Source of the DNA: Bifidobacterium breve
GTDB taxonomy: Bacteria; Actinomycetota; Acidimicrobiia; Acidimicrobiales; Ilumatobacteraceae
DNA: 5,814 nt
NCBI GenBank assembly: GCA_945869715.1
Contig: CAMBPP010000093.1
Span: forward strand, 1-5,814
Direction of reading: 5' to 3'
The position numbers were made by a program, and so were the translations under genes. Position 1 is the first letter of the stretch. Each line of letters starts with the position of its first letter. The notes beneath the pieces are model-generated. The model made no database searches. It saw only the letters and a program-made list of their open reading frames with translations, and had not been told where the DNA came from. Positions 5,588 through 5,814 of the stretch are shown here, piece by piece.

Positions 5588-5814
5588 ATGTCTACCCCCA
5601 TCAGCATTCCTAAGCTCGGCGTTTCCATGACCGAAGGCACACTCGTTGAATGGCTCGTCGCCGATGGCGACGCCGTTGCTCCTGGCGATGTGCTGTACCG
5701 CATTGAAACCGACAAAGTCGAAAACGAAATTGAAGCTCCAGTGGCCGGCACTGTTCACATCACCGGTGAAGAGGGTGAAACCTACGAAGTAGGCACCCAA
5801 ATTGGCAGCATCGA
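5588..5814 (+). CDS. 2-oxoacid dehydrogenase E2 component (acyltransferase), lipoyl domain (3' partial)
   Basis: The frame from ATG 5588 is open to the window end (75 full codons) and encodes an N-terminal biotinyl/lipoyl domain. It opens MSTPISIPKLGVSMTEG, the standard start of E2 acyltransferases. The lipoylation motif is ETDKVENEIEAP (40-51) with Lys43 as the lipoyl-lysine, and VAGTV (52-56) and GTQIGSI (69-75) complete the two-fold beta-barrel pattern. The swinging lipoyl arm takes the acyl group from the E1 alpha/beta pair encoded upstream and passes it to CoA. The peripheral-subunit-binding and catalytic domains would lie beyond the window, so the acyl specificity is unknown. A biotin carrier is less likely: that would show MKM around the lysine, and the E1 genes nearby favour lipoate. 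The start matches the family exactly, but no clear ribosome site precedes it. Confidence 0.95.
   Translation, partial: MSTPISIPKLGVSMTEGTLVEWLVADGDAVAPGDVLYRIETDKVENEIEAPVAGTVHITGEEGETYEVGTQIGSI

Noticed and set aside
5590..5751. Upstream extension of the minus-strand DUF305 frame
   Set aside because: This stretch codes for the E2 lipoyl domain on the plus strand. The minus-strand translation there is Ser/Thr/Pro-rich shadow sequence before a well-placed Met and membrane anchor.

Overview
The window looks like chromosomal DNA from a free-living actinobacterium. An acidimicrobiial lineage is a reasonable guess: the Thr/Pro-rich linkers of the L,D-transpeptidase resemble envelope proteins of that group, and base composition looks only moderately GC-rich by eye. 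The taxonomic call is inference; no RNA gene or phylogenetic marker is present. Seven protein genes are supported, two of them cut by the window edges. I see no tRNA, rRNA, CRISPR array, insertion sequence, phage gene or defence gene.

Left block (1-2707, + strand) is a tight cell-envelope-type cluster. It holds the 3' part of a family 2 glycosyltransferase resembling polyprenol-phosphate sugar synthases, a membrane-anchored L,D-transpeptidase with a peptidoglycan-binding domain whose start overlaps the glycosyltransferase by 14 nt, and an alpha/beta hydrolase 13 nt further on. One or two imperfect hairpins followed by T runs (2710-2739 and 2775-2812) plausibly end this transcript.

Right block (2871-5814) encodes a lipoate-dependent 2-oxoacid dehydrogenase complex (pyruvate, acetoin or branched-chain type). 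E1 alpha and E1 beta are 9 nt apart, and the E2 gene starts at 5588 and leaves the window inside its lipoyl domain. E1 would decarboxylate the 2-oxoacid with thiamine diphosphate and pass the acyl group to the lipoyl lysine of E2. The odd point is that a complete DUF305 gene with an N-terminal membrane anchor (4888-5547, minus strand) lies between E1 beta and E2. It is convergent with E1 beta across 13 nt and divergent from E2 across 40 nt.

The most interesting observation is this interrupted E1-E1-(antisense gene)-E2 order, which has the geometry of a noncontiguous operon. The rest of the window looks like ordinary metabolism and envelope biology, and I found no convincing wholly new system.
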